Assembly: GCF_014203325.1 (NCBI RefSeq)
Contig: NZ_JACHIV010000001.1
Coordinates: forward strand, 4,279,501-4,343,500
Origin: Saccharopolyspora gloriosae
GTDB lineage: Bacteria > Actinomycetota > Actinomycetes > Mycobacteriales > Pseudonocardiaceae
Direction: 5' to 3'
DNA: 64,000 bases
Made by a program: the position numbers and the translations under genes. Below, one piece after another: positions 8,276 through 17,770 of the stretch. Below the pieces are notes generated by a model. The model was not told where the DNA came from, searched no databases, and saw only the letters and a list, made by a program, of their open reading frames with translations. Positions within the stretch are counted from its first letter, which is position 1, and the number at the start of each line of letters is the position of its first letter.

Positions 8276-8797
8276 GTGAGCTCCCCGCACGATCCCGGCA
8301 GGATGCGCATCGGCGATCACGAACGCGCTCAAGCGATCCAGGCGCTCGGCGAGCACTACGCCTTGAGCAGGCTGTCCCTGACCGAATACGAAGAGCGCGT
8401 CGACCGCGCCACGGGATCCGTCACCCGCGGCGACCTGATGGAGCTGTTCAGCGACCTGCCCGCGCCACGACCGACCGGTTTCGCGCAGATCCCCCAGCCG
8501 ATGGGTCCCGCACCGATGCCGTACGGCATGCCTCCGCACCCCTACGAGGGCGCGACGAGGTCCGACAAGTCACGGCTCGCCGCGGGGCTCCTGCAGATCC
8601 TGCTGCCGTTCGGGGTCGGCCGGTTCTACACCGGGCACACCGGCATCGCGGTGGCCCAGCTGCTGCTGTTCTTCCTCGGCGGAGTGATCACGTGCGGGCT
8701 CGGAACCTTCGCCGCGGTGATCTGGTGCGTGATCGACGGGATCGTCCTCCTGAGCACCGAGAGCACCGACGCGCACGGGCGCGTTCTGTCGTCCTGA
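8276..8797 (+). CDS. DUF1707 and TM2 domain membrane protein
   Basis: 173 residues. Residues 10-62 match DUF1707 ([34 protein letters not shown]), an actinobacterial domain of unknown function. A Pro/Met-rich linker follows, then a TM2 domain (about 105-165) with two hydrophobic segments: [20 protein letters not shown] and a Gly/Cys/Leu-rich second helix ending in WCVIDGIVL. Function is unknown. It is divergent from xerD and faces the Nudix gene across a strong hairpin. Start chosen at the GTG fixed by the -10 spacing. Confidence 0.85.
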   Translation: MSSPHDPGRMRIGDHERAQAIQALGEHYALSRLSLTEYEERVDRATGSVTRGDLMELFSDLPAPRPTGFAQIPQPMGPAPMPYGMPPHPYEGATRSDKSRLAAGLLQILLPFGVGRFYTGHTGIAVAQLLLFFLGGVITCGLGTFAAVIWCVIDGIVLLSTESTDAHGRVLSS

Positions 8798-8865
8798 ACA
8801 GGGGTTCTCTCGGCCGGAGCAATGCGTCGTCCCTCGCGGAGCGCCCGGCTGCGCGGCGCGGGTTG

Positions 8866-8896
8866 GTCGTCGCGGAGTTCGACACTCCGCGACGAC
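8866..8896. terminator. Bidirectional terminator hairpin
   Basis: Perfect 13-base arms GTCGTCGCGGAGT / ACTCCGCGACGAC with a 5-base loop, between the convergent TM2 gene and the Nudix gene. No T-run, as is common for high-GC terminators. Confidence 0.75.
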
Positions 8897-8899
8897 GCG

Positions 8900-9565
8900 T
8901 CACCCGTGCAGCCGGGAGCTCATCCGGTGCGGCCGGTCGATCCACTGCGCGGAAGCGGATCGCGGCTCGGCGGCGCCGGACCGCACCGCGTGCACCGCGA
9001 GCAGCCCAGCGACCGCGGGAGCGTTCACGATCTCCCCGGCGAAGACCATGCGCAGCGCCTCGTCGAACGGGAACCGGCGGATGACCAGGTCGGCCTCTTC
9101 GTCACCGGTCGCCGCCGGCCGCCCCACCTCGGTGAGCTCGCGCGCCAAGAACACGCGCTCGCTCTGATCGGTGAACCCCGGTGAAGAGGCGATGTCCGCC
9201 AGCACCGACCAGGTTCCCGCGGCCAGGCCGACTTCTTCGGCGAGTTCCCGCTGCGCCGTCCGCAGCGGGTCCTCACCTGCGATGTCGAGCAGCCCCGCGG
9301 GGAGCTCCCAGAGTCGCCGCCCCACCGGGTAGCGGTACTGGTGGATCAGGACCACCTGATCGTCCGCGTCGAGCGCCACCACCGACACGGCGCCGAGGTG
9401 CTCGACGACCTCGCGGCGGGCCTGGCCGCCACCTGGCATCGCGACCTCATCGGCCCGCAACGCGAGGATCTTCCCGACGTAGACGTCCTGGGACGTGACG
9501 GTGGCGAACCGGTGCGTGCCGTCGGTCCGTTCGATCTCGCCGTCGTGCGTGTTGTCTGCGCTCAC
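8900..9565 (-). CDS. Nudix hydrolase, ADP-ribose pyrophosphatase type
   Basis: 221 residues. The Nudix helix reads G-L-L-D-I-A-G-E ... AQRELAEEVGL, with one extra residue between the first Gly and Glu relative to the strict Nudix box; the upstream RYPVGRRLWELPAG and downstream SSPGFTDQSERVFLA are typical of ADP-ribose pyrophosphatases. It hydrolyses ADP-ribose or a related nucleotide diphosphate. It follows pyrG by 22 bases, as the mycobacterial Rv1700 follows Rv1699, implying one transcript. Confidence 0.88.
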   Translation of the reverse strand: MSADNTHDGEIERTDGTHRFATVTSQDVYVGKILALRADEVAMPGGGQARREVVEHLGAVSVVALDADDQVVLIHQYRYPVGRRLWELPAGLLDIAGEDPLRTAQRELAEEVGLAAGTWSVLADIASSPGFTDQSERVFLARELTEVGRPAATGDEEADLVIRRFPFDEALRMVFAGEIVNAPAVAGLLAVHAVRSGAAEPRSASAQWIDRPHRMSSRLHG

Positions 9566-9587
9566 GGAGCCACCCTACGGGTGGAGA

Positions 9588-11285
9588 TCAGACCCCTGCC
9601 TGCACGTTGTCCGTCAACTCGACCGGGAGCCGTTCCGCCGCGCGGTAGTCGACGGCGGCCCGGACGAAGGCGGCGAACAGCGGGTGCGGACGGGTCGGAC
9701 GGCTCTTGAGCTCGGGGTGCGCCTGGGTCCCGACGAAGAACGGGTGCTGCTCGGTCGAGAGCTCCACGAACTCGACCAGGCGGTCGTCGGGCGAGGTGCC
9801 CGAGAACACCAGACCCGCCTTGGCCAACCGGTCCCGGTAGGCGTTGTTCACCTCGTAGCGGTGCCGGTGCCGTTCGGCGACCTCGGTCGTGCCGTACGCC
9901 TCGGCGACCACCGACCCTTCGACCAGCTTCGCCGGGTACGAACCGAGCCGCATCGTGCCGCCCATGTCCCGATCCCCGGAGAGCACGTCGCGCTGGTCCG
10001 CCATGGTGCTGATCACCGGGTGCTGGCAGGGTTCTTCGAACTCCGCCGAATTCGCCCGCTTGAGCTCGGCCAGCGAGCGGGCCACCTCGATCACCATGCA
10101 CTGCAGGCCCAGGCAGAGGCCCAAGGTGGGGATGCCGTGGGTCCGGGTGTACCGGATCGCCCCCAGCTTCCCTTCGATCCCGCGAACCCCGAAGCCACCG
10201 GGAATCAGCACGCCGTCCATGCCGGCGAGAGCGTGCGCGGCGCCCGCGTCCGTCTCGCATTCGTCGGACGGGACCCACGCGATCTCGACCTTCGCGCGAT
10301 GCGCGAAGCCACCGGCGCGCAGCGCCTCGGTGACCGACAGGTAGGCGTCGGGCAGGTCCACGTACTTGCCGACCAGTGCGATCCGCACCCGCTCGGTCGG
10401 CTTGTGCACCCGGTCCAGCAGGTCGCCCCACACCGTCCAGTCGACGTCCCGGAACGGCAGTCCGAGGCGCCGGACCAGGTAGGCGTCCAGCCCTTCGCCG
10501 TGCAGCACCCGCGGGATGTCGTAGATCGACGGGGCGTCCGGGCAGGCGACGACCCCGTCGGAGTCCACGTCGCACATCAGCGCGATCTTGCGCTTGAGGT
10601 CCTCCGGGAGGTCCCGGTCGGCACGGCACACCAGCGCGTCGGGCTGGATGCCGATGTTGCGCAGCGCCGCCACCGAGTGCTGGGTGGGCTTCGTCTTCAG
10701 CTCGCCCGACGGAGCCAGGTACGGCACCAGCGACACGTGCAGGAAGAAGCAGTTGTCCCGGCCGACGTCGTGCCGCATCTGGCGGCAGGCCTCCAGGAAC
10801 GGCAGGGATTCGATGTCGCCGACCGTGCCACCGACCTCGGTGATGACCACGTCCGGCGTCCGGCCGTCCTCGTCCGGCTCGGACATCGCACGGATGCGAG
10901 CGATGATCTGGTCGGTGATGTGCGGGATGACCTGGACGGTGTCGCCCAGGTACTCGCCGCGACGCTCCTTCGCGATGACCGCCGAGTAGACCTGGCCGGT
11001 CGTCACGTTCGCGTTCTTGGTGAGGTCCCGGTCAAGGAACCGTTCGTAGTGTCCGATGTCGAGGTCGGTTTCCGCCCCGTCCTCGGTGACGAAGACCTCG
11101 CCGTGTTGGAACGGGTTCATCGTTCCGGGGTCGACGTTGAGGTAAGGATCGAGCTTCTGCATCGTCACCCGCAGGCCGCGGGAGGTCAGGAGTTCGCCGA
11201 GACTCGACGCGGTCAGGCCTTTGCCGAGTGAGGAGGCGACACCTCCCGTGACGAACACGTGCTTGATCGTGCGTGCTTGCGGCAC
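9588..11285 (-). CDS. pyrG: CTP synthase
   Basis: 565 residues. Amidoligase domain begins with [18 protein letters not shown] (nucleotide-binding loop) and contains [34 protein letters not shown]; the class I glutamine amidotransferase domain carries the Cys nucleophile in [13 protein letters not shown] and the His/Glu of AHPELKSRP. Converts UTP to CTP with glutamine and ATP. The GTG at 11285 is preferred because GGGGAG lies at a proper distance; a TTG one codon upstream is the alternative. Confidence 0.96.
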   Translation of the reverse strand: MPQARTIKHVFVTGGVASSLGKGLTASSLGELLTSRGLRVTMQKLDPYLNVDPGTMNPFQHGEVFVTEDGAETDLDIGHYERFLDRDLTKNANVTTGQVYSAVIAKERRGEYLGDTVQVIPHITDQIIARIRAMSEPDEDGRTPDVVITEVGGTVGDIESLPFLEACRQMRHDVGRDNCFFLHVSLVPYLAPSGELKTKPTQHSVAALRNIGIQPDALVCRADRDLPEDLKRKIALMCDVDSDGVVACPDAPSIYDIPRVLHGEGLDAYLVRRLGLPFRDVDWTVWGDLLDRVHKPTERVRIALVGKYVDLPDAYLSVTEALRAGGFAHRAKVEIAWVPSDECETDAGAAHALAGMDGVLIPGGFGVRGIEGKLGAIRYTRTHGIPTLGLCLGLQCMVIEVARSLAELKRANSAEFEEPCQHPVISTMADQRDVLSGDRDMGGTMRLGSYPAKLVEGSVVAEAYGTTEVAERHRHRYEVNNAYRDRLAKAGLVFSGTSPDDRLVEFVELSTEQHPFFVGTQAHPELKSRPTRPHPLFAAFVRAAVDYRAAERLPVELTDNVQAGV

Positions 11286-11372
11286 CAAGAAGGCTCCCCG
11301 TGGTCAAGCCGTCGCCGGGCTAGTGAATCTGCGCTGGCAGGACGGCTGATTCCGTCTCTCCCACGGGATTTC

Positions 11373-11378
11373 AGCCTA
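11373..11378 (-). promoter_or_regulatory. Candidate -10 box for pyrG
   Basis: TAGGCT on the minus strand in the 215-base gap upstream of pyrG, about 90 bases before the start codon. It fits TANNNT; the sequence 17 bases upstream (TGTACC) is a poor -35. The rest of the gap holds no gene that can be supported. Confidence 0.3.
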
Positions 11379-11500
11379 ACGCACGATGAACCGCCGGTAC
11401 ACGGCGACCCGCATGGCTTGGAACACGATGCGGAGCTCCAGGTCAACCGCCGTTGGTGCACGCGTCACTCTGATCACCACCGCCCCACCCGCCTCTCGCG

Positions 11501-12487
11501 TCACCGGACCGGTGGCGTTCCCGCCACCTCGAGCCAGCGAACCGAGTCCTCGGGCGGCAGCGCGGCCGCCCGCATCCGCTCCACCAGCTCGCGGTGGTTC
11601 TGCACCGCCACCGGATCGTCGATCAGGCTGGTACTCGAACCGAACGTGCTCACCACCGCTTCGGGCAGCTCCAAGTCGAACGACAGCAGTGAGAACGGTT
11701 CATCGGCCGCCAACGCTCCCGCGCTGAACGGCAGCACCCGGACCGTCACGGCCTCCCGCTGCGCCAGCTCTCGCAACCGTCCGAGCTGCCGCTCCAGCAC
11801 GCCTCGCCCACCGACCTCGCGGCGCAACGATGATTCGGCGAGCGTCAAGTCCAGCCGGAGCTCACCGGATTCCACCCGCTGCTGGCGGCGGCGGAGCACT
11901 TCGAGCGACCGTTCGACCTCCGCCGCGGACCGGTCCGCCAGCCGCACCGCCTTGACGGCCGCCGCGTACTCGGCGGTCTGCACCAGCTCAGGCACCGACT
12001 CGGTGGCGAACACCTGCACCGCCGCGGCCTCCGCCTCGAACCCGATGTGCTGGCGCGCATCCGGGGGCAGCACGTCCCGGTAGGACTCCCACCACCCGCG
12101 ACGCCGAGCGGAGTGCGCCAGGGCCACCAGTCGATCTCGGTGCTCCGCGGCGGCGTGGCAGATGTCCGCGAGCGCGATGACCGCGTCGACCCCGACGTGC
12201 TGCCGAGCCCCCTCGATCTTGCTGATCTTCGCTTGGGGCCAGTCCAGCCGGGCGGCGACGTCGGCGTGGGTCAGCCGGGCCGCATGCCGCAACCTCCGCA
12301 GCTCTCCGGCGAGCAGGTGGCGGCGGACCATCGGACTGCCCGACGCGTGACCTGGTGGGCTTTCGAGGTCCCGACCGAGGTCTTCCCGCCGGATTCCGGC
12401 TGGAACGTCCCTGCCGTCGTCCGACGCGGACCGACCGGAGCCGAAGTCGTCGGCACGGCCGTGCTGGGTGGATCGCATCTCGCTCAT
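11501..12487 (-). CDS. Helix-turn-helix regulator with DUF5753 (Scr1-like)
   Basis: About 328 residues. After a 40-residue charged leader comes an XRE-type HTH (ELRRLRHAARLTHADVAARLDWPQAKISKIEGARQ), then a DUF5753 domain with WWESYRDVLPP, the FEAEA block, and VTVRVLPFSAGA. These proteins normally pair with a small DUF397 protein and act as regulators in actinobacterial development; no DUF397 gene is adjacent here. Start uncertain: GTG at 12505, ATG at 12487 (used), or a later ATG close to the HTH. Confidence 0.8.
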   Translation of the reverse strand: MSEMRSTQHGRADDFGSGRSASDDGRDVPAGIRREDLGRDLESPPGHASGSPMVRRHLLAGELRRLRHAARLTHADVAARLDWPQAKISKIEGARQHVGVDAVIALADICHAAAEHRDRLVALAHSARRRGWWESYRDVLPPDARQHIGFEAEAAAVQVFATESVPELVQTAEYAAAVKAVRLADRSAAEVERSLEVLRRRQQRVESGELRLDLTLAESSLRREVGGRGVLERQLGRLRELAQREAVTVRVLPFSAGALAADEPFSLLSFDLELPEAVVSTFGSSTSLIDDPVAVQNHRELVERMRAAALPPEDSVRWLEVAGTPPVR

Positions 12488-12539
12488 GGACTCAAGTCTG
12501 ATCACGCCGCACCGCGCGGTCCAGGAATGTCACTCCATC

Positions 12540-12563
12540 GAATTATCGCGAATCGAATAATTC
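12540..12563 (-). promoter_or_regulatory. AT-rich inverted repeat overlapping a -10 box upstream of the DUF5753 gene
   Basis: GAATTAT and ATAATTC arms separated by 10 bases stand out in very GC-rich DNA. On the minus strand the inner arm contains GATAAT, a good -10, about 55 bases upstream of the regulator start. The repeat could be the autoregulatory operator of the HTH protein. No good -35 box is visible. Confidence 0.4.
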
Positions 12564-12667
12564 TCGAACATCATCGATGGCATGGACCTCACCACCCGGC
12601 CCGGCGCCGCCCCCTCCGTCCGCGTCCTGCCCCTCCCCCGGACGCGGCCGGAGCGCCGGGCCGCCCA

Positions 12668-12701
12668 GCCGGGCGGCGCACTCGCGTATGCGCCGCCCGG
12701 C
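12668..12701. terminator. GC-rich hairpin after steB
   Basis: Perfect 13-base arms GCCGGGCGGCGCA / TGCGCCGCCCGGC with an 8-base loop, just beyond the steB stop on its strand. No T-run. Neighbouring CCGG-rich repeats (12640-12725) can form further stems. Likely end of the nadK-recN-steA-steB transcripts. Confidence 0.6.
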
Positions 12702-12734
12702 GCGGCCGCACCGCCGGGCCGGGCACGGCTCTGC

Positions 12735-13673
12735 TCAGTCGCGCGTACCGGGCACCATGCCCTCTGCGCTGCTGGCCGTGCCGTAATGCCCGGCCCGGCG
12801 GTCGAGCTGTTCCCGCAGCGCCAGCACCGCGGCGACCTCGCCCTGGGGTGTGTCGGCGTTGTCCACCGTCGACAGCGCCGACGAGACCGCCGTGTCGGCC
12901 CGCGCGAACCCGACCGGCCCGTCACCGGCCGCGGACCCGCGGCCACCTGCGAGCACCGCACCACCACCGGAGCGGTCCAGCTGGAACGCGAAGCGGGCCA
13001 AGAACGCCGCCCGATCCGCGGCGCCGGCTCCACCACGCCCTTGGCCGGTCAGCACGAGCGCGAGCGGCGCGGAACGCACATCACCCACCGCCGTGGCGAA
13101 GCCCCCCTCGGTCAGCCCGGACATCGCGGCCGCGCGTTCCTCCGGGGAGACCTGGGGTGCACCCGTCCGCTGGTCGACCAGGGTCAGCGGCCCGAGCAGC
13201 CCACCGGTGAGCGTGCCGACGTCGGTAGCGGTGGGCAGCTGCACCCCTGCGGGCAGCAGCCGGGTCACCAATCGGCGTACCTGGTCGGAGCGGTCCGGAT
13301 CCGCCACGGTCTCGGACAGGCGCACCTCGCCGGTGACTTGCGCGCCAGAGGCTTCGACCATCCCGCGCATCGCCGCCCTGTCCTGTTCCGGCACGTCCCA
13401 GGAGCTGAAGAGGACGACGCCGCGGTCCGCGAGCCGACCCTGCACGGCCAGCGGCGCGGTCGCCGCGCTGAACCGGTGCGCGCCGTCGAGTTCCCCGCGC
13501 AACGCGGCCCGGTCGGCCTCCAGCTCCTCCACCTGGCGTCCCAGGGAGTCGCGTTCCTGTCCGACGTGCGAAAGCAGCCGTTCGCTCAGCGACGTCGACC
13601 CGAGCACGATGCCCACGGCCAGCGCCAGCAAAACCGCGATCAGGGAGATCACGTGGTGCCGCAGCGAGATCAT
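12735..13673 (-). CDS. steB: SteB / MctB-like membrane-anchored protein
   Basis: 312 residues. One N-terminal membrane segment (HHVISLIAVLLALAVGIVLG, about residues 6-26) is followed by a coiled coil (LGRQVEELEADRAALRGEL) and a large extracytoplasmic domain. Homologous in position and architecture to mycobacterial Rv1698 (MctB, reported in copper resistance) and corynebacterial SteB (septum/cell-envelope protein). The ATG overlaps the steA stop (ATGA). Which of the two reported roles applies is not decidable here. Confidence 0.82.
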   Translation of the reverse strand: MISLRHHVISLIAVLLALAVGIVLGSTSLSERLLSHVGQERDSLGRQVEELEADRAALRGELDGAHRFSAATAPLAVQGRLADRGVVLFSSWDVPEQDRAAMRGMVEASGAQVTGEVRLSETVADPDRSDQVRRLVTRLLPAGVQLPTATDVGTLTGGLLGPLTLVDQRTGAPQVSPEERAAAMSGLTEGGFATAVGDVRSAPLALVLTGQGRGGAGAADRAAFLARFAFQLDRSGGGAVLAGGRGSAAGDGPVGFARADTAVSSALSTVDNADTPQGEVAAVLALREQLDRRAGHYGTASSAEGMVPGTRD

Positions 13674-14854
13674 GCGAACCACTCCCCCAGCCGACCGAAG
13701 GCCGAACGGGCGAAGTCGACGAGCACCGCGAGGAAGGAGGCGCCGAAGCCGGACACCGCCAACGCCACGCCCAACACCACGAGCGCGGCCACCAGGAGCA
13801 TGGCGAGCGCACCGTTCGATCCCGCGGCCCGCTGCAACGACGCGACCGCCGCACCGTCGACGAGCCTGCTGCCCAGCCGCAACCGCGTCAGGAAGGTGGA
13901 CGGGTTCGAGCCGGACCGACCGCGATCGAGGAATTCGTGCAACGTCGCCTGGAACCCGACCGTCACCACGAGGCGGGCGTTGTGAGCATCAGCGATCAGC
14001 AAGGCGAGGTCCTCCGGATTCCCGGAGGCGGGGAACGTCAGCGCACCGATGCCGAGATCTTGGATGCGCTCGATCCCCGGCGCATGGCCGTCGAGGTGGG
14101 CGGGCACGACCACCTCCGTCGCCCGCTTCAGCGTGTCGGTCGCGATGCCGCTGGGGTCACCGACGATCACGTCGGGGTGGTAGCCGGCGCGCAGCAGCGT
14201 GTCGGCCCCAGCGTCCACGCCGATCAGCACCGGCCGGTAGTGCTTGATGTAGCGCTTGAGGCGCTTCAGGTCGTCGGCGTGCCCGTAACCGGGCACCAGC
14301 ACCAGCACGTGGCGCCCCTCGATCGGCACCGTGACCGCGGGGACGCCCACGCCGTCGAGGATGAGCATCCGCTCGGTGCGCAGGAACTCGATGGTGTCGG
14401 CCGAGAACGCTTCGAGCTGAGCGGTCATCCCGGTCTTCGCCTCGATCAGCTGGTCCGCGATCGAGTCGGCGTCCTGGTCGGTTCCGGACGCGAGCTCGCG
14501 GTCACCGGAGTACACCCGCCCCTCGTGCAGCCGCAGCCGAGCTCCGTCCTTGATCATTCGCATCGGATCCCTCCCGACGCGGTCGATCAAGGTGACCCCG
14601 GCGGCGGACAGCACTTCCGGCCCCAAGTTGGGGAACCGGCCCGAGATCGACGGCGCGGCGTTGACCACGGCGACGACACCGGCCGCCACCAAGGCGTCCG
14701 CCGTCCGACGATCGAGGTCGACCTGATCCAGCAGAACGATGTCACCGGGGCCGAGCCGCTGCGGCAGCTCGCCGGAACGACGTGGAACGCGCGCCGTTCC
14801 GGTCACTCCCGGCCGAACTTCCTCCTGGCGTGCGAGCAGACCACTGAGCTTCAT
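13670..14854 (-). CDS. steA: SteA-like cytokinetic protein (thiamine-pyrophosphokinase-like fold)
   Basis: 394 residues. Cytosolic body with a TPPK-like fold (YRPVLIGVDAGADTLLRAGYHPDVIVGDPSGIATDTL) and a C-terminal hydrophobic helix (ALAMLLVAALVVLGVALAVSGF) followed by a short tail. Corresponds to Rv1697 / SteA, which with SteB localises to the division site and affects peptidoglycan hydrolysis in corynebacteria. Overlaps steB by 4 bases. Active-site residues of true thiamine pyrophosphokinases are not clearly kept. Confidence 0.85.
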   Translation of the reverse strand: MKLSGLLARQEEVRPGVTGTARVPRRSGELPQRLGPGDIVLLDQVDLDRRTADALVAAGVVAVVNAAPSISGRFPNLGPEVLSAAGVTLIDRVGRDPMRMIKDGARLRLHEGRVYSGDRELASGTDQDADSIADQLIEAKTGMTAQLEAFSADTIEFLRTERMLILDGVGVPAVTVPIEGRHVLVLVPGYGHADDLKRLKRYIKHYRPVLIGVDAGADTLLRAGYHPDVIVGDPSGIATDTLKRATEVVVPAHLDGHAPGIERIQDLGIGALTFPASGNPEDLALLIADAHNARLVVTVGFQATLHEFLDRGRSGSNPSTFLTRLRLGSRLVDGAAVASLQRAAGSNGALAMLLVAALVVLGVALAVSGFGASFLAVLVDFARSAFGRLGEWFA

Positions 14855-14953
14855 GGACCGATGGTGACAAAGGGATCACCGTCCGAGCGGCCGCCACGCC
14901 GTAGCCGTAGGTCCGATCAGTCCATCTTAATTGATCCAAATGGACCAATCCGG

Positions 14954-16762
14954 TCAGTGGCGTCCAGCGGCGTCCTTCTTCTTGCCGCGGCCCTGCCCGC
15001 GGCCGGGCTCGGCCATCGACTTGTGGGAGGCGGCGGTCGCCAACAATTCCTCGGCATGGGCGCGCCCCGTGGCCGTGGAGTCCAAACCGGCCAGCATTCG
15101 GGCCAGCTCGGCGACCCGCTTCCCGGCGGCGACCGTGCGCACGTCGCTACGGGTCAGCCCGGTGTCGTTCGATCCCTTGTCGACCACCAGGTGCCGGTCG
15201 GCGTACGCGGCGACCTGGGCGAGGTGGGTCACCACCACGACCTGGTGGGTGCGGGCCAGCCGCGCCAGCCGACGACCGATCTCGACGGCCGCGCGTCCAC
15301 CCACCCCGGCATCGACCTCGTCGAACACCAGCGTCGGCACCGTGTCGGCGTCCGCCAGCACCACTTCCAGCCCGAGCATCACCCGCGAGAGCTCACCGCC
15401 CGAAGCTCCCTTGTGGATCGGCAGCGACGGCGCTCCGGAATGCGCGATCAGGCGGAGCTCGACCTCGTCGGTCCCTTCCGGGCCCGCGGCCAGGGTCCGG
15501 TCGCCCACCCGCAGGGCGGACGAGTCGGACTCGTCGATCTCCTTGGGCTCGACCACGACCTCCAACCGGGCCTGCGCCATGGCCAGTCCGGTGAGCTCCT
15601 CGGACACCGCCGCCGCGAGTCCAACGGCGGCTTCCTGCCGCTCCTTGGACAGCACCTGGGCGTGCTCGGCGAGTTCGACTGCGAGCTCATCGCGGCGCTG
15701 CGCGAGCGCGGCGAGCGCCTCGTCCGAAGTGTCCATCCCCGCCAGGCGTTCACGCGCGTCGGCCGCCCATGCGAGGACGCCGTCGACGTCGGCGGCGTAC
15801 TTCTTGGTCAAGTTCTTCAACTCGGCCTGCCGAGCCAGCACCTGCTCCAGCCGCCCCGGATCGGCGTCCAACCGGTCCAGGTAACCGCCGAGCTCGGCGC
15901 CGACATCGGCCAGCACCGCGGTGGCTTCCGCGACCCTCGAGTCCAGCTCGCGCAGCACGGGGTCCTCGGCTCCGCCGAGCCGACGGCGCGCATCACCGAG
16001 CAATCCCATCGCGCCGGGAGACTCAGGATCGCCGTCCGCCGCTCCGCTCACCGCGTGCTGAGCGCCCGCGGCGATCTCGCGCAACTGGTCCACGTCGGAG
16101 AGCCGGCGCGCCTCATCGACCAAGGCGGTGTCCTCGCCCTGCTCGGGGGCGACGGCCTCGATCTCGTCCACTCCGTGCCGGAGCATCTCGGCCTCACGAG
16201 CCCATTCGCGAGCGCGCTCGGTGCGTTCGGTCAGCTCCCGCACCGCGTCAGCCCATTCGGCACGCACCCGCTGGTACTGGGCGAGCACGTCGGCCACCGG
16301 ATCTCCGGCGAACCGGTCCAGCACCGCCCGCTGCTCACCGGCGCGCAGCAGCCGGAGCTGATCGTTCTGCCCGTGCACCGCCAGCAGCTGCTCGGACAGC
16401 TCGGAGAGCACCGCGTTCGGCACCGCCCGACCGCCCAGGTGCGCGCGGGAACGACCATCGTTGTTCACGCTGCGCAGCGCGATGAGGCTGCCGTCATCGT
16501 CCGGTTCGGCACCGGCGTCCCTGGCGACCTTCGCCGCCCCCGTCTCAGGGGCGACCTCGAACCGCCCTTCCACCAGAGCCCGAGGACTATCGGATCGGAC
16601 TCGCGAAGCATCGGCGCGCCCACCGCTGAGCAGATGCAGCCCCGTGACCACCATCGTCTTGCCAGCTCCGGTCTCACCGGTCACCACGGTCAGGCCAGGG
16701 TGCAGCTCCAGCGTGGCATCGTCGATGACTCCCAATCCTTGGATGCGCATCTCAGCCAACAC
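14954..16762 (-). CDS. recN: DNA repair protein RecN
   Basis: 602 residues. Walker A GETGAGKT at residues 29-36, long central coiled coils, C-terminal ABC signature GASGGELSRVMLGLEVVL, Walker B VFDEVDAGVGG, and the His switch VVVVTHLAQVAAYADRH. SMC-like ATPase recruited to double-strand breaks. The GTG at 16762 gives V-LAEMRIQGLGVIDD, aligning with the start of mycobacterial RecN; the 36-codon extension upstream is unsupported. A -10 box 7 bases before this GTG suggests a leaderless transcript of its own. Confidence 0.94.
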   Translation of the reverse strand: MLAEMRIQGLGVIDDATLELHPGLTVVTGETGAGKTMVVTGLHLLSGGRADASRVRSDSPRALVEGRFEVAPETGAAKVARDAGAEPDDDGSLIALRSVNNDGRSRAHLGGRAVPNAVLSELSEQLLAVHGQNDQLRLLRAGEQRAVLDRFAGDPVADVLAQYQRVRAEWADAVRELTERTERAREWAREAEMLRHGVDEIEAVAPEQGEDTALVDEARRLSDVDQLREIAAGAQHAVSGAADGDPESPGAMGLLGDARRRLGGAEDPVLRELDSRVAEATAVLADVGAELGGYLDRLDADPGRLEQVLARQAELKNLTKKYAADVDGVLAWAADARERLAGMDTSDEALAALAQRRDELAVELAEHAQVLSKERQEAAVGLAAAVSEELTGLAMAQARLEVVVEPKEIDESDSSALRVGDRTLAAGPEGTDEVELRLIAHSGAPSLPIHKGASGGELSRVMLGLEVVLADADTVPTLVFDEVDAGVGGRAAVEIGRRLARLARTHQVVVVTHLAQVAAYADRHLVVDKGSNDTGLTRSDVRTVAAGKRVAELARMLAGLDSTATGRAHAEELLATAASHKSMAEPGRGQGRGKKKDAAGRH

Positions 16763-16775
16763 ATCAAGCACCCTA
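16763..16775 (-). promoter_or_regulatory. -10 box of a leaderless promoter for recN
   Basis: TAGGGT (16775-16770 on the minus strand), 7 bases from the recN GTG, no ribosome site between. It would give recN a promoter independent of nadK, which ends 114 bases upstream. No classical -35 and no clear LexA box seen. Confidence 0.45.
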
Positions 16776-16876
16776 GCGGTCGGCCCCGACCGCCCGAGCC
16801 CCGCCAGCCCGATCAATGCCACCGATCCGAGCGGGGACGTACCTCCCGGACGCTCCGGCAGGCCGATCATGGCCGG

Positions 16877-17770
16877 TCAGTCGGCTGCCGGGCCGCGCCA
16901 CCCTTGCACCGGCAATTCGAACTTCCGCACCAGACGGTCGGTGAAGGACGCGTCGTACAACCGAACCAGCCGCAACGGGTTCGCCCCGGCGATGACCTCG
17001 ACCCTGGCGCCCGCGGGCAGGTCGAAGTGCCGTTGCCCGTCGCAGCACAGCACCGCGTCGTGGCCACCGTGGTCGATCTCCAGCGCGACCGTCGAATTCC
17101 GCGACACGACCAACGGGCGGGCGAACAACGCGTGCGCGTTGCTCGGCACCACCAGCAGAGCCTCCACCTCGGGCCAGACGACCGGGCCACCCGCCGAGAA
17201 CGCGTAGGCGGTGGATCCGGTCGGGGTCGAGCAGAGCACTCCGTCGCATCCGAACGCCGACACAGGATGACCGTCGACCTCGACGACCACGTCGAGGATG
17301 CGCTCCCGGCTGCTCTTCTCGACGCTGGCCTCGTTCAACGCCCACGTGGTGGCCAGCACCCGCCCGTCGAGCATCGCGGTGATGTCGATGGTCATGCGTT
17401 CTTCGACGTGGTAGCGCCCCTCGACGACCGCGAGCACCGCTTGGTCGAGCGCGTCGGAGTCGGCTCCGGCGAGGAACCCGACGCGCCCGAGGTTGACCCC
17501 GAAAACCGGGACTCCGGGCAACCGGGCGAGCTCGGCGGCGCGCAGCAGCGTGCCGTCACCGCCGAGGACGAACACCAACTCCGTTCCCGCGGCCGCGTGC
17601 GGCCCGGAGGACACGGCCTGGGTGTAGCAGCCGGGGCTGAGGTCGCGCGCCTCGTCCTCCAGCACCCGAACGCGCACCCCGGCTCCGACCAGCTGCCCGG
17701 CGACCTTCTCCGCCGTGCGCAGATTGTGCTGTTTACCGGTGTGGACCACCAGCAGCACCTCTCGGGTCAA
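16877..17770 (-). CDS. nadK: NAD kinase
   Basis: 297 residues. GGDGT motif at residues 70-74, NE in ALNEASVEK, and the conserved block STPTGSTAYAFSAGGPVVWP define ATP/polyphosphate-NAD kinase, which makes NADP from NAD. Start overlaps the tlyA stop by 4 bases (ATGA). In mycobacteria (ppnK, Rv1695) the same tlyA-ppnK-recN order is seen. Confidence 0.95.
   Translation of the reverse strand: MTREVLLVVHTGKQHNLRTAEKVAGQLVGAGVRVRVLEDEARDLSPGCYTQAVSSGPHAAAGTELVFVLGGDGTLLRAAELARLPGVPVFGVNLGRVGFLAGADSDALDQAVLAVVEGRYHVEERMTIDITAMLDGRVLATTWALNEASVEKSSRERILDVVVEVDGHPVSAFGCDGVLCSTPTGSTAYAFSAGGPVVWPEVEALLVVPSNAHALFARPLVVSRNSTVALEIDHGGHDAVLCCDGQRHFDLPAGARVEVIAGANPLRLVRLYDASFTDRLVRKFELPVQGWRGPAAD

Noticed and set aside
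12577-12786. Small plus-strand gene starting near the ATG at 12583
   Set aside because: The reading is only Pro/Arg/Ala codons generated by CCGG-rich hairpins, and it overlaps the steB end.
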